From contig JAUVVY010000012.1 of the NCBI GenBank assembly GCA_030604405.1, positions 1 to 64,000 of the forward strand: a stretch of DNA of 64,000 nucleotides, read 5' to 3'. Below the pieces are notes generated by a model, which was not told the DNA's origin, did no database searches, and saw only the letters and a program-made list of their open reading frames with translations. This document shows positions 33,679 to 43,282 of this stretch, piece by piece. The DNA is from a bacterium (GTDB lineage: Bacteria; Armatimonadota; Zipacnadia; Zipacnadales; UBA11051). The translations under genes were made by a program, and so were the position numbers. Each line of letters opens with the position of its first letter. The first letter of the stretch is position 1.

Positions 33679-34259
33679 CAGTTCTCCGCCCTTGCCTTTT
33701 CCACTAGCCGCTGAAACATCGCCAGCGCCTCTGCCAGCGAGACGTTCTGCAAACGGTAACCTCTTTCGTCCTCTTCGTCGGGAATCATCCAGGCCAAACT
33801 GTCTGGTTCAGCGCGGTCAATGAACAGCTTACCATTGAGGTGGTCAATTTCGTGACACAGCGCGCGCGCTGTCCAGCCTTCCGCCTCGATGGATACCGGC
33901 TCCTCATCAGGCCCGAGCGCTTCCACCACCACCTGCTGTGGCCGCAGTACAATCGCCTGCAGCGTCGGCAGGCTCAGACAGCCCTCGCTGCCTTCAACCT
34001 CCCCCTCCGCTTCGACGATGCGCGGGTTAATCAGCTTGTGGACGACCATTTGTTCGTCATCCTCGCCGACCTCCCCTATCACGATAGCGCGCACGCTTTC
34101 CCCCACCTGCGGAGCGGCAAGGCCGATGCCCGGCGCCTCGCGCAGCGTCTCAGCCATATCATCCAGCAGTTTGACCAGTTCATCATCTACTCGGCGAACC
34201 CGCTTGGCCTTTTTTCGCAGGATCGGCTCGCCACAAAAGTAGATTTTTCTCGCAGCCAT
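33678..34259 (-). CDS. def: peptide deformylase
   Basis: 193 residues. The three metal-site motifs are intact: GIGLAAPQVG, EGCLSLP (Cys ligand) and HEIDHLNGKLF (two His ligands and catalytic Glu). It removes the formyl group from nascent proteins in the cytoplasm. A C-terminal extension of about 45 residues (DEEDERGYRLQNVSLAEAL) follows the core. The gene lies between priA and fmt on the same strand, 32 bases from the priA stop, a conserved bacterial order. Confidence 0.95.
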   Translation of the reverse strand: MAARKIYFCGEPILRKKAKRVRRVDDELVKLLDDMAETLREAPGIGLAAPQVGESVRAIVIGEVGEDDEQMVVHKLINPRIVEAEGEVEGSEGCLSLPTLQAIVLRPQQVVVEALGPDEEPVSIEAEGWTARALCHEIDHLNGKLFIDRAEPDSLAWMIPDEEDERGYRLQNVSLAEALAMFQRLVEKARAEN

Positions 34260-34291
34260 GCTTCTTCATTCCAGAAAACTTCAGTATCAGA

Positions 34292-36871
34292 CTACATCAT
34301 ATTCAAGGGATCAACATCCACGCTCAGGGCGACTGCATCCGGCAGCTTGATCTTCGCCAGCAGCCGGCTTACCGCCGATGCCAGTTGCTCGCCGTCAGGC
34401 CCTTTGAGCAACAGGCTGAAGCGGTAGCGCCCACGTAGCTTGCGTAGCGCGCACTCAGCCGGGCCCGAAAAGTGCATCTCATCGGCCGTGGCTTCCCCGC
34501 CTTTCCTATGATAGACCCCTTCTTCATCCAGCGCAACCGCTACATTCTGGGCTGCCGCCCATCCCTGCTGCTGGTCCTGGCAGGAAATCACTAGCCGCAC
34601 CAGCTCCACAAACGGCGGGTAGAGGCTGCGCCGGCGGGTTTCCAGTTCCAGGGCATAGAATGCCACATAGTCGTGAGTGGCAGCGGTGCGAATCGCGTAA
34701 TGGTCCGCGTTGTAGGTCTGTACCAGCACCTGCCCCGGCTTTTCTGCCCGCCCGGGCCTGCCTGACACCTGGGTCAGCAACTGAAATGTCCGCTCGGCTG
34801 CTCGAAAATCAGGCCGGTGCAGACCGGTATCTGCATTCAGCACCCCGACCAGCGTCAGGTTGGGAAAATCGTGACCGGTCGCGATCATCTGCGTGCCGAC
34901 GAGAATATCCGCCTCCCCGCGCGCGAACTTGCCCAGTATCTTCCCGTACGCACCCCTGGTCGTGGTGGTGTCGCGGTCCATCCGCAGCACCCGGGCCGCA
35001 GACAAGGCCCGCTGCACCTGGTCGGCCACCCGCTCGGTGCCTAAGCCCAAAAAGCCCACATCCAGATCGCCACATTCAGGGCATTTTTCAGGCACGGTAA
35101 TCCGGTAATCGCAGTGGTGACACTTGAGCACTTGCTCACCGTAATGGTGCGTCAGCGACACGGCGCAGTCGGGGCATCTGGGAGTATGCCCACACTCGCG
35201 GCAGATCAGGAAGGTTGAGAACCCGCGCCGGTTGAGAAACAGCATACTCTGCTCCCCGGCGGCCAGTCGCGCCTGGAGTCCCTCCAACAGCTCCTGGCTG
35301 AACGTGGTGCCGGTGCCGGTTTTCACTTCACCCCGCAGATCAATGATCTTGACCGCCGGCATCGGCCTATCATCAATCCGCTGCGGCAGCTCCATCAATT
35401 CGGCATCTTCCGAGGCCCTGGCGGCGTAGTAGCACTCCAGGCTCGGCGTGGCGCTGCCCGAAACCAGCACCGCCCCGGCCGCCTTTGCGCGGTGCCGGGC
35501 CACCTCAACGGCATTGTAGCGCGGCGAGCTGTCCTGCTTGTACGCCGGGTCGTACTCCTCATCAACGATGATAACGCCCAGGTTCTGCAGCGGCGCAAAC
35601 ACCGCCGATCGCGCGCCGATGACGATACTGGCTTCCCCAATCGCAGCTCGCCGCCATTCATCAAACCGCTCGCCGACGCCCAGGGCACTGTGCTGCAGGG
35701 CCAGCCGCTCGCCAAAACGCGCCTCAAACCGACCGACCATCTGCGGCGTCAGCGATATCTCCGGGACCAGTACTATCGCCGACTTGCCCTGCCTCAGCGC
35801 CTTGCTGATGCAGTGCAGATAGACCTCCGTCTTCCCGCTGCCGGTGACGCCGTGGATCAGCACCTCGAGGAATTCGTCATTGTCAATGGCGGTGGCGATG
35901 TCGTCGTAGATGCGCTGCTGGTCAGGGGTCAGCTTCAAGAATTCGCTGCCGGCACCTTCCCATTTCTCGCTGTAGGGCACTCGCCGCACTGCCTGCTCTT
36001 CGACAGCAACCAGGCCCTTTTTCTGCAGTGCCGACACCGCGCTGCGGCTCAATTCGGCTACCGGCACAGCTTCATCAGCGGCCATCAATTCCTCGATGAC
36101 TTCGGCCTGCCGGGGCGCTTTGGCGGCGACCTCCGCCAAGACATCTTCCCATGGCTCCTCGGGCTCTGCGAGGTGCGCAACTTGCCGGTGCACAGTCGCA
36201 GCGGCCGGCCGCTGCAGCTCTCGCACCTGCACGACGTAGCCTCTTTGCTCCAAGCTATCCAGCGCGCTGGAAACCGACGCCCGCTTCACACCCTTCTCAG
36301 CAGCGGCGATAGCCTGGCATAGTCCCTCGAACTCCATCGGCCCGTCCAGCAGCGTGCCCAGCACCTGCTTTTGCCGAGACGCCCTGTCCACTAGTCCTTG
36401 CTCGTATGCTTTGCGGCCCACTTCGGTGGGCGACACCTGTCGCAGGACCTTTTGGCTCTTGCCGGGAGGCAGCAGCAAACGCAGCGCATCGGCGCGGGAA
36501 CACAGGTAGCGGCGGGAGATCCATTCGGCAAGCGCCGCCTCGGCCTCTCCGAACACGGGCTTGTCCAGCAGCGTGGCGATGATATCCCTTAGCCTTGCAG
36601 GGGGCTTTTCGGAGGTGAAACCTATGACATATCCGGGCAGTCGTTGCTTGCCGAACGGCACCAGCACATAGCTGCCGACCTGCACTTCCTCGGCCAGCCG
36701 TTCTGGCACCGAGTACGTAAAGGCCCGCCCCAGGCCGTCTTCCCCCCGACCTCTTACATCCACAACGACCTCAGCGTAGCGCCCTTGCGGCTGTAGTTCG
36801 GGGAAAAGAGTGTCGTTAGCTACAGTCCTGCCTCTTCCTCGATCATCTCGACCGCGTCCAGCTTCTCCCAC
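34292..36871 (-). CDS. priA: primosomal replication restart helicase PriA
   Basis: 859 residues if started at GTG 36871, giving a 52-base overlap with metK; GGAG lies five bases upstream. Conserved homology only begins around residue 32 ([28 protein letters not shown]). The helicase core has Walker [13 protein letters not shown], motif II DEEY where DEEH is usual, [11 protein letters not shown], and [10 protein letters not shown]. Between them the zinc region [13 protein letters not shown] and [17 protein letters not shown] supplies all eight cysteines. PriA reloads the replisome at repaired forks. It sits in the gmk-coaBC-metK-priA-def-fmt run. Confidence 0.94.
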   Translation of the reverse strand: MGEAGRGRDDRGRGRTVANDTLFPELQPQGRYAEVVVDVRGRGEDGLGRAFTYSVPERLAEEVQVGSYVLVPFGKQRLPGYVIGFTSEKPPARLRDIIATLLDKPVFGEAEAALAEWISRRYLCSRADALRLLLPPGKSQKVLRQVSPTEVGRKAYEQGLVDRASRQKQVLGTLLDGPMEFEGLCQAIAAAEKGVKRASVSSALDSLEQRGYVVQVRELQRPAAATVHRQVAHLAEPEEPWEDVLAEVAAKAPRQAEVIEELMAADEAVPVAELSRSAVSALQKKGLVAVEEQAVRRVPYSEKWEGAGSEFLKLTPDQQRIYDDIATAIDNDEFLEVLIHGVTGSGKTEVYLHCISKALRQGKSAIVLVPEISLTPQMVGRFEARFGERLALQHSALGVGERFDEWRRAAIGEASIVIGARSAVFAPLQNLGVIIVDEEYDPAYKQDSSPRYNAVEVARHRAKAAGAVLVSGSATPSLECYYAARASEDAELMELPQRIDDRPMPAVKIIDLRGEVKTGTGTTFSQELLEGLQARLAAGEQSMLFLNRRGFSTFLICRECGHTPRCPDCAVSLTHHYGEQVLKCHHCDYRITVPEKCPECGDLDVGFLGLGTERVADQVQRALSAARVLRMDRDTTTTRGAYGKILGKFARGEADILVGTQMIATGHDFPNLTLVGVLNADTGLHRPDFRAAERTFQLLTQVSGRPGRAEKPGQVLVQTYNADHYAIRTAATHDYVAFYALELETRRRSLYPPFVELVRLVISCQDQQQGWAAAQNVAVALDEEGVYHRKGGEATADEMHFSGPAECALRKLRGRYRFSLLLKGPDGEQLASAVSRLLAKIKLPDAVALSVDVDPLNMM

Positions 36872-37965
36872 GTGAACTCCGGCTCCAAACGACCAAAGTG
36901 CCCGTACGCGGCGGTGTTCTTGTAGATCGGCCGCCGCAGGTCGAGCTTCTCGATCATGCCCTTCGGGCTCAGGTCGAAATTGTCAATCACGATCTCGGCG
37001 ATCTGCTCATCAGCTAGCTTGCCGGTGCCGAAGGTAAACGCCGCTACTGAGAACGGCTGCGGATCGCCGATGGCGTACGACACCTGCAGCTCGCATCTGT
37101 CGGCCACACCAGCGGCCACCAGGTTCTTGGCGATGTAGCGCATCATGTACGAGCCGGACCGGTCAACCTTGGTCGGGTCCTTGCCGGAGAAGCACCCGCC
37201 GCCGTGGCGGGCCAGGCCACCGTAGCTATCAACGATGATCTTGCGGCCCGTCATACCGGTATCAGCCTGCGGCCCACCTACGACGAACCTGCCCGTGCGG
37301 TTCACCAGAATTTCCATCCCATCAGCCTGCAACTCAGCGGGAATAATCGGCTCGACCACATACTCCTTCAGGTCCGCCTCAATCTCCTCGGCGCCAACCT
37401 CCGGGCTGTGCTGTGCCGCCAGCAGCACCTTCGTCACCGCTTGCGGCCTACCGTCCTCATACTCCACCGTTACCTGCGTCTTGCCATCAGGCCGCAGGTA
37501 TTCCACCTGGTCATTCTTGCGCACCTCGGCCAACTGCCTTGCCAGCTTATGCGCCAGCATTATCGGCAGCGGCATGTACTCCGGCGTCTCGGTGCAGGCG
37601 TACCCGAACATCATGCCCTGGTCTCCGGCGCCACCGACATCTACGCCCTGCTTAATATCAGGCGACTGCTCGTGGATCGCCGTCAGCACGCCGATGGTTT
37701 CACAATCAAACCCGTACTTCGCCCGCGTATAGCCGATCTCGCGCACTGTATCCCGCACGATGTGTTCCACAGGAATGTAGCATTCGGTCGTCACCTCGCC
37801 TGCCACCAGACAGGTACCCGTGGTGACCAGCGTTTCTATTGCCACGCGTCCTGTGGGATCGTGCGCCATCACATGATCCAGCAGCGCGTCGGAGACCTGG
37901 TCGCATATCTTGTCCGGGTGTCCCTCGGTCACGGATTCTGAGGTCAGTCCATAAACAGCAGCCAC
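36820..37965 (-). CDS. metK: S-adenosylmethionine synthase
   Basis: 381 residues. Motifs [33 protein letters not shown] (methionine and ATP site) and [17 protein letters not shown] (P-loop-like; Cys replaces the more usual Ala) are present, as are the C-terminal [11 protein letters not shown] features. It forms SAM from ATP and methionine and so supplies methyl groups for RsmD and the radical SAM enzyme. The start is GTG 37965 with AAGGAGG seven bases upstream. Its 3' end overlaps the priA frame. It is placed between coaBC and priA, which adjoin in many genomes. Confidence 0.96.
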   Translation of the reverse strand: MAAVYGLTSESVTEGHPDKICDQVSDALLDHVMAHDPTGRVAIETLVTTGTCLVAGEVTTECYIPVEHIVRDTVREIGYTRAKYGFDCETIGVLTAIHEQSPDIKQGVDVGGAGDQGMMFGYACTETPEYMPLPIMLAHKLARQLAEVRKNDQVEYLRPDGKTQVTVEYEDGRPQAVTKVLLAAQHSPEVGAEEIEADLKEYVVEPIIPAELQADGMEILVNRTGRFVVGGPQADTGMTGRKIIVDSYGGLARHGGGCFSGKDPTKVDRSGSYMMRYIAKNLVAAGVADRCELQVSYAIGDPQPFSVAAFTFGTGKLADEQIAEIVIDNFDLSPKGMIEKLDLRRPIYKNTAAYGHFGRLEPEFTWEKLDAVEMIEEEAGL

Positions 37966-38027
37966 TACGCGGCCTCCTTACAAGATGAAATCCTACAAAC
38001 TCATTGCTACCGTTATCGGCAAGCTTC

Positions 38028-39281
38028 TTACGGCAAGCGCCGTGCCACTTCATCCAGTACCGCGCCGGCCACTGCCCACTTGCTCATCAGCGGCAGATCG
38101 GCGCGGAAATCGTCCGGCCCCAGAATACTCACACGGTTGGTGTCAGCCCCGAAGCCGGAACCAGGCTCCACGATACTGTTGGCAACGATCAAATCCAGCT
38201 TCTTATCGGCCAGTTTCGCCGCTGCGTTGCTTACCACGTCCTGGCTTTCCGCCGCGAAGCCCACCACCATCTGCGGCCGCTGCGGGCTTGCGGCCACCCA
38301 TTTTACTGTATCGCGCGTCCGCCCCAGTTCCACGGTCAGTCTTTCTGCGGTCTTCTTAATCTTCTGCTCGGCGATCTCGGCGAAGGTGTAGTCAACCACT
38401 GCCGCGGCCGCGATAAAGACATCAACGCCGGCGATGTTGTCCTGCACAGCGGCCAGCATCTCGGCCGCGCTGGCTACTTCAACAGTCTCAAATTCGCCGG
38501 CAAAGCCGAGGGCTTCGGCGATCTGCTGCGACGCCCCGCTTATCAGCGTGACCTCCGCGCCGGCGGCGGCAGCCTGCTCGGCAAGTGCGTGGCCCATCTT
38601 GCCTGACGAGGCGTTGCTCAGGAATCGCACCGGGTCCATGTACTCGCGCGTGGGACCGCCGGTAATAAGTACCTTGCGCCCGCGCAGGTCAATGCCCGGC
38701 GGCTGCTGCTCCAGGAGCATTCTTTCGAGGCATGCAATAAGCTGCTGCGAACCGACCAGCCGCCCCTCGCCGACCGCACCGGACGCCAGAGCGCCATAGC
38801 AGGGCCCGACTATCCAGCAGCCTCGCTCCCGCAGCTTGGCCACGTTGTCCTGCACCGCCGGCTTGTGCCACATCTCGCAGTTCATCGCCGGAGCAAATCC
38901 TACCGGACAGCTCGCAGCCATGATGCCGGCGGTTAGCAAGTCGTCGGCAATCCCGTTGGCCACCTTGCCCATGATGTTGGCCGTCGCCGGGCATACCAGT
39001 AACGCCTCGGCGAACTCCTGCAGCGATATGTGCGTGAGGGCGTCTTCTGCACGCTCGGCCCACATGTCGTATTCGACCGCAGCGCCCGTCAGCACGGAAA
39101 ACGTCAGCGGCGTGACGAACCTGGTGGCGTTTTCGGTCATCACCACGCGCACCTCGGCGCCGCGCTTTTTCAGCGCCGAGACCAGGCCGCATGTCTTGTA
39201 TGCCGCAATCCCACCGCTTACACCGATGACGATTCTACGGCCCTCCAGCAGATCGTGCCCCACCTGGGGATACTCTGCCAT
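38028..39281 (-). CDS. coaBC: bifunctional phosphopantothenoylcysteine decarboxylase / phosphopantothenate-cysteine ligase
   Basis: 417 residues from ATG 39281, with AGGAGGAGG upstream; a longer frame (to 39383) only reads through the gmk 3' end and its repeat. The CoaC half (1-190) has IGVSGGIAAYKTCGLV, THISLQEFAEALLVCPATAN (catalytic His) and APAMNCEMWH. The CoaB half starts near LRGRKVLITGGPTREYMDPV, with SGKMGHALAEQA and the AAAVVDY and K-I-K-K-T region. Together they convert phosphopantothenate to phosphopantetheine, the substrate of CoaD (7532-8017). It starts 2 bases after the gmk stop. Confidence 0.95.
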   Translation of the reverse strand: MAEYPQVGHDLLEGRRIVIGVSGGIAAYKTCGLVSALKKRGAEVRVVMTENATRFVTPLTFSVLTGAAVEYDMWAERAEDALTHISLQEFAEALLVCPATANIMGKVANGIADDLLTAGIMAASCPVGFAPAMNCEMWHKPAVQDNVAKLRERGCWIVGPCYGALASGAVGEGRLVGSQQLIACLERMLLEQQPPGIDLRGRKVLITGGPTREYMDPVRFLSNASSGKMGHALAEQAAAAGAEVTLISGASQQIAEALGFAGEFETVEVASAAEMLAAVQDNIAGVDVFIAAAAVVDYTFAEIAEQKIKKTAERLTVELGRTRDTVKWVAASPQRPQMVVGFAAESQDVVSNAAAKLADKKLDLIVANSIVEPGSGFGADTNRVSILGPDDFRADLPLMSKWAVAGAVLDEVARRLP

Positions 39282-39283
39282 CC

Positions 39284-39946
39284 TCAGTCCTCCTCCTGTG
39301 CTTCGACGTTGCTCAGCACCGTGAGCTTGTCGAACGGCAGCCTCGCCTGAAGCTGCCGCCATTGGGTCCTGTTCAGCCGACATCTTTCGGCTTCGAGGAT
39401 TGCCTCAAGCTGCGTCACCGCGTCATCCAGATCGTCGTTCACCACAATGTATTCAAACATGCCTATATGCTTGAACTCTTTGCGGGCGCTGTCCAAGCGT
39501 CTGGCCGTCGCATCTTCCGACTCGGTGCTGCGCCCCTGTAGGCGTCGGACTAATTCCTCCCACGACGGCGGTGCGATAAATACCAACGCCGCCCGGCCGC
39601 CCATGAGCTGCCGAACACTACGCGCGCCCTGGTAGTCTATCTCCAGGGTGATATCCGTCCCGGACGCAAGCGCCGCTTCGACCGGCCCGCGTGGGGTCCC
39701 GTACCAGAGGTCCTGGTGCACCCGGGCGTATTCCAACAACTCGCCCGCCGCGATCATTCGCCTGAATTCCTGTAGGCTCACAAAGCGATATTCCCGGCCG
39801 TCCTGCTCACCGGGTCGTGGCTGCCGCGTCGTGCACGACACCGATCTGGCAACTTCGGAATGCCGGGCCAGCACGCGCTCGATCACGGTGCCTTTGCCCA
39901 CACCCGAAGGCCCTGATACGACCAGCAATACTCCGCTCTTACGCAC
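39284..39946 (-). CDS. gmk: guanylate kinase with repeat-derived C terminus
   Basis: 220 residues from GTG 39946, with AGGAGAAAGGG upstream. Walker A is SGPSGVGKGT; SCTTRQPRPGEQDGREY binds GMP; the lid has LQGRSTESEDATARRL. It phosphorylates GMP to GDP. The usual protein ends soon after the ILEAERCRL-type helix. Here the final residues LPFDKLTVLSNVEAQEED are encoded by the 39-bp repeat C (39301-39337 on this strand) plus a few codons. The repeat has thus supplied a new C terminus and stop without hitting the catalytic core. The coaBC ribosome site lies over the last codons. Confidence 0.95.
   Translation of the reverse strand: MRKSGVLLVVSGPSGVGKGTVIERVLARHSEVARSVSCTTRQPRPGEQDGREYRFVSLQEFRRMIAAGELLEYARVHQDLWYGTPRGPVEAALASGTDITLEIDYQGARSVRQLMGGRAALVFIAPPSWEELVRRLQGRSTESEDATARRLDSARKEFKHIGMFEYIVVNDDLDDAVTQLEAILEAERCRLNRTQWRQLQARLPFDKLTVLSNVEAQEED
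39301..39337 (-). repeat. repeat C, copy 3, within the gmk 3' end
   Basis: The reverse complement begins CCGTTCGACAAGC and ends GCAACGTCGAAG. Thirty-seven bases align with copies 1 and 2, with the final GG replaced by CA. As in copy 2 the left flank reads AGGCTG. Confidence 0.85.
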
Positions 39947-39984
39947 TATCGGCCCTTTCTCCTATGCGGGACCTGCCGAAAGCT

Positions 39985-40989
39985 CTATAGCTCCGGAACT
40001 GCCATATCGCGCTGCCCGCTCTCAGCCGCCTCCTGGCCGGCCAGTGAAGCCATCTGCGCCCTGAAGCAATCCCCCATGCTCAGCCAGCGCTCGGTGCCGT
40101 TTTCCAGATGAGAGGCAAAATCCTCAAGCGGGCTGTCGAACTCAGTTGCCGCCTCGATCTCTACCGGCACATCGCCCTCGCCGGCCCGCTGCCAGATCAA
40201 CTCCTCGCCGCAAAGATGCACGTGCCCCTCCGTACCCCACAGGAAAAACTGCCAGGGCGCAGGGGCTTTCTCAGGCGCCAGATACGAGCAATCCCCCATC
40301 AGCTTCGACCCGTTGCTCATCTCATAGACAATCTGGGCCGAATCCTGGAAAAACGGCGCCCAGTCGGCCCTGGCGTTCCATGCCTCGGCAGCGATGACCT
40401 TGACAAACTCCAGCCCCGTCGTCCACCGCATCACATCCGTGCCGTGGATGAACAGGTCATTGATGGTGCCGCCGTGCTTGCCCTCTTCGAAGTACCACAT
40501 CGGCCGCGAGCCGTAGGCAAGCGGGTGCTGAGCCAGGACGATGCCGGTGCAGAATTCCCCGATTCCGCCGTCGCGCACGATCCTGACCATGCTCTGGTAG
40601 CCGGCCCCATAGCGCATGGTCAGGGCGATCTGCACTTCCAAATCATTCTGCTCGCAAAGCTGCATTATCCGCTCCAACTCGTCCCGCTTGGTGCACATCG
40701 GCTTGTCGGTGATTACGTGCTTGCCGGCTTCGAGAGCTTGGATGGCGATCTTGCCGCGCTTGCCGTAATAGTCCACGCAGCACAGTACGTCGAAATCAAC
40801 ATCGTCCATCATCTCGTCCATGGTCTCGTGGGTGATTTCCACGCCCAGTGGCTCGACGAATGCCGCCCGCGCCTGCACGTCTTCTTCAACTGCTGCAACT
40901 ATCTCGACGTAGTCCAGCTCCTGTGCCGTCTGATAGACGCTGGCCACGTGTCCATGTCTGAAACCAACACACGCGATGCGCAATGACAT
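39985..40989 (-). CDS. Gfo/Idh/MocA-family oxidoreductase
   Basis: 334 residues. The N-terminal Rossmann domain starts RIACVGFRHGHVASVY, a variant of the usual GxGxxG nucleotide motif, and continues with GKHVITDKPMCT, containing the family EKP-like motif (here D-K-P with the conserved Lys). The C-terminal domain has HGGTINDLFIHGTDVMRW, with the catalytic-type Asp and His of this family. Members oxidise or reduce sugar hydroxyls with NAD(P). GGGAG precedes the ATG by nine bases. It lies 38 bases before gmk, so it may drive the housekeeping run, but no functional link is implied. Confidence 0.88.
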   Translation of the reverse strand: MSLRIACVGFRHGHVASVYQTAQELDYVEIVAAVEEDVQARAAFVEPLGVEITHETMDEMMDDVDFDVLCCVDYYGKRGKIAIQALEAGKHVITDKPMCTKRDELERIMQLCEQNDLEVQIALTMRYGAGYQSMVRIVRDGGIGEFCTGIVLAQHPLAYGSRPMWYFEEGKHGGTINDLFIHGTDVMRWTTGLEFVKVIAAEAWNARADWAPFFQDSAQIVYEMSNGSKLMGDCSYLAPEKAPAPWQFFLWGTEGHVHLCGEELIWQRAGEGDVPVEIEAATEFDSPLEDFASHLENGTERWLSMGDCFRAQMASLAGQEAAESGQRDMAVPEL

Positions 40990-41159
40990 AACAAAAAGCT
41001 CCCTTCAGTTCACGTCCGACTCAGGCCTTCAGCCCTCGAGCGCCACTTCTTCGACACCAGGGGATACAAGGATACCGCGAGGGCGTTGCTGGGTCAAGGT
41101 GCTGATGTAGGCAAGCGTCACCCCGGCCGGGCAGCTCACTGATGTCCGTTACGCGGGGT

Positions 41160-43085
41160 CTAGATGGTCCTCGCCGCGTTGGCGCCCTCGTAGATTGCCG
41201 CCTGCATGTGCCGCGGCTTGGATGCGTCGCCTACGACCAGCGGCTCATGCCCCACCGCCCGTAGCTCCTCAACCAGCTCTGTTACCGGCTCGCGACCCAC
41301 GGCCACAACCACGCTGCCCACCTCAAAGGTCTTTTCCTCGCCGTTGACAACGGCGGTGACCTGTCCACGACCGGCCGCAATTACCTCCGCGCCCGTAGTC
41401 AGTTGCACTCCCAGCTCTTCGAGAGCTTGCAGTAGGAAGGTCCGGGCGCCGCCCGCAACGCCGCCAGCCATCGCCTCGCTCTTTTCGAATATGATGACTT
41501 CTTTGCCGCCTTCAGCCAGCAGGTGCGCGGCGTTGGTCCCGCTCACATCGCCACCGATAATCGCCACCGGCTGCTGCAGTTCTGCTGCGCCGGCCAGTAC
41601 GTCATCCGCGCTGACAAACTCGTCGTCCCACTGACCGGGCAGTGAGGCAAGATCACGCGGCCGCGCTCCGGTGGCAATGATGACGGTGTCGAACTCGCCG
41701 GCCGCCGCGAACTCAGCCGTAACTTCCTCGCCCAGGTGCACATCCACCTCGGTATTCGCTATCTGGTCGGTCAGATATTCGATCGGGCGCTCAAGTTCCT
41801 GCTTACCCGGTGCGGCCGCGGCCAGCCAGAACGCCCCGCCCAGCCGGTCGCTTTTCTCGCACAGGGTCACATCATGCCCGCGCAGCGAGGCAGTCAGCGC
41901 CGCCTGCATGCCGGCTGGCCCGCCGCCTGCCACCAGCACGCGTTTCCGCTGTGTAGCCGGTGGCCCGGCCGGCCAGTCCGGCCAGTCGTTTTCGCGCCCG
42001 GTGTACGGGTTGATGGCGCACTGCACCTGCCCATCGGAGAACGACCGCTCCTGGCAGCCCTGGCCGCACAGGTAGCAGGGGATGATGTCATCCGCGCGGC
42101 CTGTTTGCAGCTTCTTGACAATTTCGGGGTCCGTCAGCGCCTGCCGGCCCATTGCGATCAGGTCACAGACGCCGTCGGCGATGGCCTGCTCGGCCAGTTC
42201 CGCCCTGTTGATATTACCCACGCCGATTACCGGCACTTCAACTACTTCCTTCACTCCCGCCGCCAGCGGCAGCAGGTGCCCCGGGGTCACATAGTACGGC
42301 ACCGAGGCCATGGCCGAGCCGGTCGAGACATGAATCATCGCATAGCCGTACGATTCCAGAATCGGAGCGACTTTTTGCATCTCCTCCAGGTGCATCCCCT
42401 CCTCGACATACTCCTCAGCCGACACGCGGCACCAGACCGGGAGTTCAGGCCCGCAGTACTTTCTGATCGAGGCGATGACCTCCTTGCCAAATCGTGTGCG
42501 CCGCTGTATGTCACCACCCCATTGGTCATCGCGGCAGTTCAGCCACGGCGACAGAAACGAATTCCCGAGATAGCCGTGGGCCATGTGCACTTCGACCCCA
42601 TCCATGCCGGCTTCCTGGCAGCGCCGGGCGGCCTTTCCGAATGCCTCGACGACCTCCCAGATCTCGTCCTCGGTCATTTCGCGGGCCACGCGACGGTCGC
42701 GACCGGCGGAACATTCCGAGGCCGACAGACACTCTTGTCCAATTACCTCCGGACTCGCCTGTCGCCCGCCGTGCTGGAGCTGCATGGCAATCCGCCCGCC
42801 GGCCTGATGCACTGCCGCCGTCAGCCGCGCCCAGCCCTCGGTCTGCTCATCCGAATAGACCCCCGGCATCGTCGGGCCGGTCAGCCCCAGCGGATGCACC
42901 GCCGAATGTTCGATGATGTTCAGCGCCATCCCGCCCCGTGCCCGGGCCACATGGTAGGCGATCAGCCGTGGTGTCACCCGGTGCTGTGTATCCGCGTAGC
43001 CGCTCCCCATCGGCGCCATGACCAGACGGTTCGGCAGCTTGAGAGCCCCGACCTGAATCGGCTCCAAGATATGCTCGTATGCCAC
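41160..43085 (-). CDS. NADH:flavin oxidoreductase / 2,4-dienoyl-CoA reductase-like enzyme
   Basis: 641 residues from GTG 43085, with GAGGTGG upstream; the open frame extends further but without homology. Domain order is that of FadH. An Old Yellow Enzyme barrel spans about 1-340 (LPNRLVMAPMGSGYAD, MQLQHGGRQASPEV, HMAHGYLGNSFLSPWLNCR). A 4Fe-4S site follows in CYLCGQGCQERSFSDG plus QVQC. Then come FAD and NAD Rossmann domains (VLVAGGGPAGMQAALTA, VIIATGARPRDL, VAIIGGDVSGTNAAHLLAEG). It reduces enoyl or dienoyl bonds, but relatives also act on bile acids, trimethylamine and enones. No fatty-acid genes are nearby, so the substrate is open. Confidence 0.9.
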   Translation of the reverse strand: MAYEHILEPIQVGALKLPNRLVMAPMGSGYADTQHRVTPRLIAYHVARARGGMALNIIEHSAVHPLGLTGPTMPGVYSDEQTEGWARLTAAVHQAGGRIAMQLQHGGRQASPEVIGQECLSASECSAGRDRRVAREMTEDEIWEVVEAFGKAARRCQEAGMDGVEVHMAHGYLGNSFLSPWLNCRDDQWGGDIQRRTRFGKEVIASIRKYCGPELPVWCRVSAEEYVEEGMHLEEMQKVAPILESYGYAMIHVSTGSAMASVPYYVTPGHLLPLAAGVKEVVEVPVIGVGNINRAELAEQAIADGVCDLIAMGRQALTDPEIVKKLQTGRADDIIPCYLCGQGCQERSFSDGQVQCAINPYTGRENDWPDWPAGPPATQRKRVLVAGGGPAGMQAALTASLRGHDVTLCEKSDRLGGAFWLAAAAPGKQELERPIEYLTDQIANTEVDVHLGEEVTAEFAAAGEFDTVIIATGARPRDLASLPGQWDDEFVSADDVLAGAAELQQPVAIIGGDVSGTNAAHLLAEGGKEVIIFEKSEAMAGGVAGGARTFLLQALEELGVQLTTGAEVIAAGRGQVTAVVNGEEKTFEVGSVVVAVGREPVTELVEELRAVGHEPLVVGDASKPRHMQAAIYEGANAARTI

Positions 43086-43282
43086 AAGTACCACCTCGAA
43101 TTGCAATTCTACATTCGCGCGTAAAGCAGTGTTGTTTAGTCTTCGTGTTAGGACAGCATATTCCTGCCCCGCTTTCCTATCTTGCAGGAAATCATTGCCC
43201 TGATGTCGAATGAGTCCTATAGTTTGCACAACACCGCCCGGCTTACTCGGACGAGAATTCACGTTTAGAGGAAGTGTGTATC

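Noticed and set aside
41736-43124. 462-codon plus-strand frame opposite the FadH-like gene
   Set aside because: The minus strand contains intact flavin, Fe-S and NAD motifs. The plus-strand product is His/Arg-rich and featureless.
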